NCBI GenBank assembly: GCA_023362775.1
Contig: JALMGJ010000003.1
Coordinates: 54,289,416-54,353,415, forward strand
DNA: 64,000 bases
Reading direction: 5' to 3'
DNA from: Charina bottae
Taxonomy: Eukaryota > Chordata > Lepidosauria > Squamata > Charinaidae
Shown here: positions 60,648 through 64,000 of the stretch, in pieces
Layout: each line of letters opens with the position of its first letter
Position numbering within the stretch: position 1 is the stretch's first letter
Notes under the pieces: model-generated
What the model was told of the DNA's origin: nothing
The model's input: the letters and a program-made list of their open reading frames with translations, nothing else
The model's database searches: none
Made by a program: the position numbers and the translations under genes

Positions 60648-61561
60648 GCTTTTACTGTACAACACAGGTTTATTCTTGAACTTAAACTGATAAATACCTT
60701 TATGGAATTCAGAGGTATCGGTGGAGGAGAGATTATGGCCTTGCCCCCTTGAATGTGCATGTGATATGGCTACAAATATGCATAAGAGGGGCAGGGTTTT
60801 GTGTGTTTGTGATTGCCATCTTGACTTTCTTGACCCCTCATGGATGCCCATGATGGCAATACATGTCATTCCTGAAAACTCTAATATGCTACAGTCAGTT
60901 TATTAGAGAGATACCTACACATTAAATAAGCCATTGTACCTTTAGGCATTAACTAGAGGAGAGACAACCAATGTTTTTGTAGACCTCAGGACATAGGTTG
61001 CCCTCCCTCCGCTAGAAATTTGTTTGCATTGTAACCAAGGCTATCAGTGGCATTTTATCTTCTTTCTGAATAATAATATTTCCTTATCTGGATTAAATGG
61101 AGCCTCCTGGTGCTCTTCTAAAACCCATGGGCTTCCACTTCAAAGTGGAAACAACTCAGGCGTTTGGGCCAGGATGTTAGGTGGGCTTGTCCTGGGAGAT
61201 GGAATATATGTGGTTATGCCCCAACTGTATTATTTGTTTTTGTTATTGGGTTTTTTGTTGATATTATGATTTGTATTGTGCTTCTGATCACATTTTGGTG
61301 AGTTGGGCAGCCATATAAATCTTTAAATAACTAAACAAATATTTTTTAATAAGGCAACAATTAGAAATGGTTGCAAATGGTTCAAAAACCCTTAGATGAT
61401 AGGTAGGTAATATAGAATCTTATCTGAATAGATAATAAATAATCTGTTATGCCACTTGCAGTCCATAAAATGAAACATGGAATTTTCATGTACCAACAGA
61501 GTTATGAAAAAGCCATTCAACTACATAATCCACTAGGCCTGCGACTTTAAAAGAATATTCC

Positions 61562-61772
61562 ACAACATTTACTTATTTATTGGATTTATATCTGCCTTTT
61601 CACTACGAACTCAGGGCAGCATCCCTTTCCCCCCACAAAACAACCCTGCCTGGTACTCTGGAACATGAGAGAGAACTGGAACAAAGTCACCCAACCAGCT
61701 TTCCTGGCTGAAGATAGACCTGACTCTCCCCTGTCCTAGTCCAACACCTTAACCATGATGCCCCACTAGCTC
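61562..61772 (-). mobile_element. Old CORE/MIR-type SINE
   Basis: The reverse complement has a GGTTAAGGTGTTGGACTAGG head, GGTTGGGTGACTTTGTTCCA core and TTTATTGGATTT-type end. It is more diverged than the plus copies. Confidence 0.75.
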
Positions 61773-62154
61773 TTACATCAGGTTTAAAAGAGTAAAATTC
61801 CTGGATCAGAACCATACAGGAAGAGTTCTTGAATAATTCATTTAGGGGAAGGGAAGGTAATGGATTCATTACCAGTAAAATAATTATTTTCAGTTTTAGC
61901 TTTTGCTAGTGTTCCTGAAGAGGCTGCAGTGGAACAGTTTGACTTCACACCTAATGGCAGTTCCTTCTTTCTAGATTGGAAGTTGGAGAAAGGGATAAGG
62001 AGAGAAAAGCTACTTTGAGATTTAAAACTTTTAATTCTGATTTGGATATTTGCATATCCGAATTACAGTTGCATGCCAAAGTTTAGGTATCTCTGATCAA
62101 TTTGTATGTTTCAATTCCTCCCTACGTGAACAGAGGCTGACACAACCTCTACAC

Positions 62155-62841
62155 CAGAGCTTTCCAAACTTTTTGTGTTGGTGACACACTTTTTAGACAT
62201 GCATCATTTCGCGACACAGTAATTCAGTTTTACTAGCAAACTGGAGGTTAAACTGGGCTAGAAACCAGGAGACTGAGAGTTCTAGTCTCGCCTTAGGCAT
62301 GAAAGCCGGCTGGGTGACCTTGGGCCAGTCCCTCCCTCTCAGCCCAACTCACCTCACAGGGTGGTTGTTGTGGGGAAAATAGGAGGAGGAAGGAGTATTT
62401 GGTATGTTCGCCACCTTGAGTTATTTATAAAAATAATAAAGGCGGGATAGAAAATAAATAAACTAACTAACTAACTAACTTATAAGAGATATGGACACAT
62501 ACATAAATTGTAATAGCGAAATGTATGGGGACACAACATATCTCATGAAAACAGAGTTCCCCTTTACAGCAGGGCAAGGCTTGGACAGAGCTCCCCTCTT
62601 ACAGCAGGGCACAAGGCAGGCACTAGGACCTGCGTGGAATCACAGCAAGTTTGGAGGCAGCAAGGCACAAGGCAGGCACTAGGACCTGCGCGGAATCCTG
62701 GCAGGGCTCGGAGGCAGCAGCAGCGAGGTGCTTGAGGCTCTGAGCGTCCGACTCAGAGGTTTCTCATTACGTTCGTGCAACACACCTACACACTGCAGCT
62801 GACACACTAACATGTCGCAACACACAGTTTGAAACGCTCTG
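62155..62841. mobile_element. hAT-type non-autonomous element
   Basis: The ends CAGAGCTTTCCAAAC and GTTTGAAACGCTCTG are inverted, with perfect 8-bp target duplications CTCTACAC at 62147-62154 and 62842-62849. It contains a SINE (62254-62470) and a short duplication of GGCACAAGGCAGGCACTAGG. Its terminus matches that of the MITE at 2077. Confidence 0.88.
62254..62470 (+). mobile_element. CORE/MIR-type SINE, 5'-truncated, inside the hAT-type element
   Basis: Begins near GGGCTAGAAACCAGGAGACT and keeps the CORE (GCTGGGTGACCTTGGGCCAG) and the AATAAAGGCGGGATAGAAAA end. An (ACTA)n tract follows. Confidence 0.88.
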
Positions 62842-63280
62842 CTCTACACAGTAGAAAGTTAAACATAATATCTTTCTGCACCTTTGAGTGCATAATTATT
62901 TATGGGCAGTCATTTACAAATTTAAGGTAAAAACCTGGCAGGTGCAGAAGTCTGGACACCCTTTCAGTCAATACTTTGTAACACCCCCTTTGGTAAAATA
63001 ACAGCGTCTAAACGTTTCCTGTAGTCAGCGGAGGGTCTCTTATTCATTTTTGCTTTGGGAATTTTTCACTGATGAGCAAATACTCCAACTTTTCTAAACT
63101 TGCAGGTTTTGAATGTTAGTCTGTCTCCTTTCAACAATCAAGGGCTCCTCTAAATAGTTTTCAGAGCATCTGAAAACAAAGACAATTCACTCTTACAAAG
63201 CAGAGGTTATTTTAAAAATCTCTAAATATTTCCAGCTGGCAATTTCAACTGTGAAAAACTATCCTCTAAAGTACTTAGAG

Positions 63281-63611
63281 TACTTAGTGGCGCAATGGCT
63301 CAGTGGTTAAGACGCCAGGCTTGCCGATTGGAAGGTCGGCGGTTCGAGACCCGAGACCCGCGTGACGGAGTGAGCTCCTGCACTCGCCCCAGCTCTTGCC
63401 AACCTAGCAATTCGAAAGCATGCAAATGCAAGTAGATAAATAAGTACCACTTCAGTGGGATGGTAACAGCGTGCCACGCACATCATGCCGGCCACATGAC
63501 CGCGGAAGCGTCTTTGGACAGTGCTGGCTCTTCGGCTAAGAAACGGAGATGAGCACCGCCCCCTAGAGTCGGACACAACTGTGTGTGGGAAAACCTTTAC
63601 CTTTACTTTAC
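63281..63611 (+). mobile_element. Sauria SINE, full length
   Basis: Begins TACTTAGTGGCGCAATGGCT, has B box GGTTCGAGACC, and ends CCTTTACCTTTACTTTAC. 14-bp target duplications TAAAGTACTTAGAG lie at 63267-63280 and 63612-63625. A small internal duplication GAGACCC is present. Confidence 0.93.
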
Positions 63612-64000
63612 TAAAGTACTTAGAGGAAAGAAAGATAACAATTTTTAAATGGGTTTCCCATAATAACTTGATTATTATTTAGGCTGACCATATTTCCTTG
63701 AGACAAAAACAGGACATTGGGATGACAAAAATGGGATGGGGTTAAACTTATGTAATATTCTGTATTCATGAAAAATAAGATGATAAAAAAAGTTTTAAAG
63801 AGCTTTTAAGATCCATTTGCTGGTCCTTAAACAGATTACTGTATATATAAAAAATATTTTTGTTTTCATTAAAATGAAAAAGTTTTATTACATGAACATA
63901 TTGACCTAACAATTATTCTTCAGTGACAGAACTCATACAAAAATTTAGGTAGACGTAGAAGGGGACTGTATTTCACCACGATCGTACCATGAATATTTCT

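Larger units (their letters stand above)
62066..63200. mobile_element. DNA-transposon remnant interrupted by younger insertions
   Basis: The left part starts TTACAGTTGCATGCCAAAGT-TTAGGTATC. The right part, resuming at 62842, has GAAGTCTGGACACCCTTTCA and TTTGTAACACCCCCTTTGGT. The style suggests a Tc1/mariner- or ISL2EU-like element, and the class is uncertain. The right limit is approximate. Confidence 0.45.
60063..64000. other. GPX7 intron 1 (part), transposon-rich
   Basis: No GPX7 exon 1 was found. It contains CORE-type SINEs (60390-60640, 61562-61772), a DNA-transposon remnant interrupted by a hAT-type element that is itself interrupted by a SINE (62066-63200), and a Sauria SINE (63281-63611). 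The rest is AT-rich. Confidence 0.5.

Overview
This window is nuclear DNA of a vertebrate, very probably a squamate reptile (lizard or snake). The evidence is split genes with GT-AG introns, intact and partial copies of the tRNA-derived Sauria SINE, a BovB (RTE) LINE tail, CR1/L2-type LINE 3' ends, and CORE/MIR-like SINEs. There is no prokaryotic gene structure, no rRNA or functional tRNA gene, and no CRISPR array. I cannot tell which squamate it is.

Three protein genes are supported. (1) SHISAL2A (FAM159A-like), minus strand: exon 1 at 11463-11282 inside a CpG island and exon 2 at 3991-3846. Its last exon or exons were not found. (2) A 19-coding-exon SLC26 anion transporter, plus strand, 17556-54911. 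It reads without interruption for 898 codons and matches SLC26A8 (testis anion transporter 1) best. (3) GPX7, minus strand: its last two exons at 60062-59801 and 58886-58723. Its first exon appears to lie beyond the right edge.

Layout: 1-11463, SHISAL2A, with introns full of repeats; 11464-17555, the interval between the divergent SHISAL2A and SLC26A8 starts; 17556-54911, the SLC26A8 gene; 54912-58722, the interval between the convergent SLC26A8 and GPX7 3' ends; 58723-64000, the GPX7 3' half, its first intron and nested transposons.

SHISAL2A and GPX7 are neighbours on human 1p32.3, while human SLC26A8 lies on 6p21. The window therefore shows an SLC26A8-like gene at a locus where mammals lack it. 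The most striking non-coding object is a 2.27 kb hAT-type element in SLC26A8 intron 16 (49108-51377, 8-bp target duplication). It carries an 8-copy, 205-bp GC-rich satellite whose units each contain long inverted arms, and it ends in a 155-bp near-perfect palindrome. Other notable items are a solo LTR with an internal GC-rich minisatellite (39467-40300), a three-level transposon nest (62066-63200), a Sauria SINE reduced to its tRNA head yet flanked by target duplications (43886-43940), and a templated local rearrangement (22903-23529).
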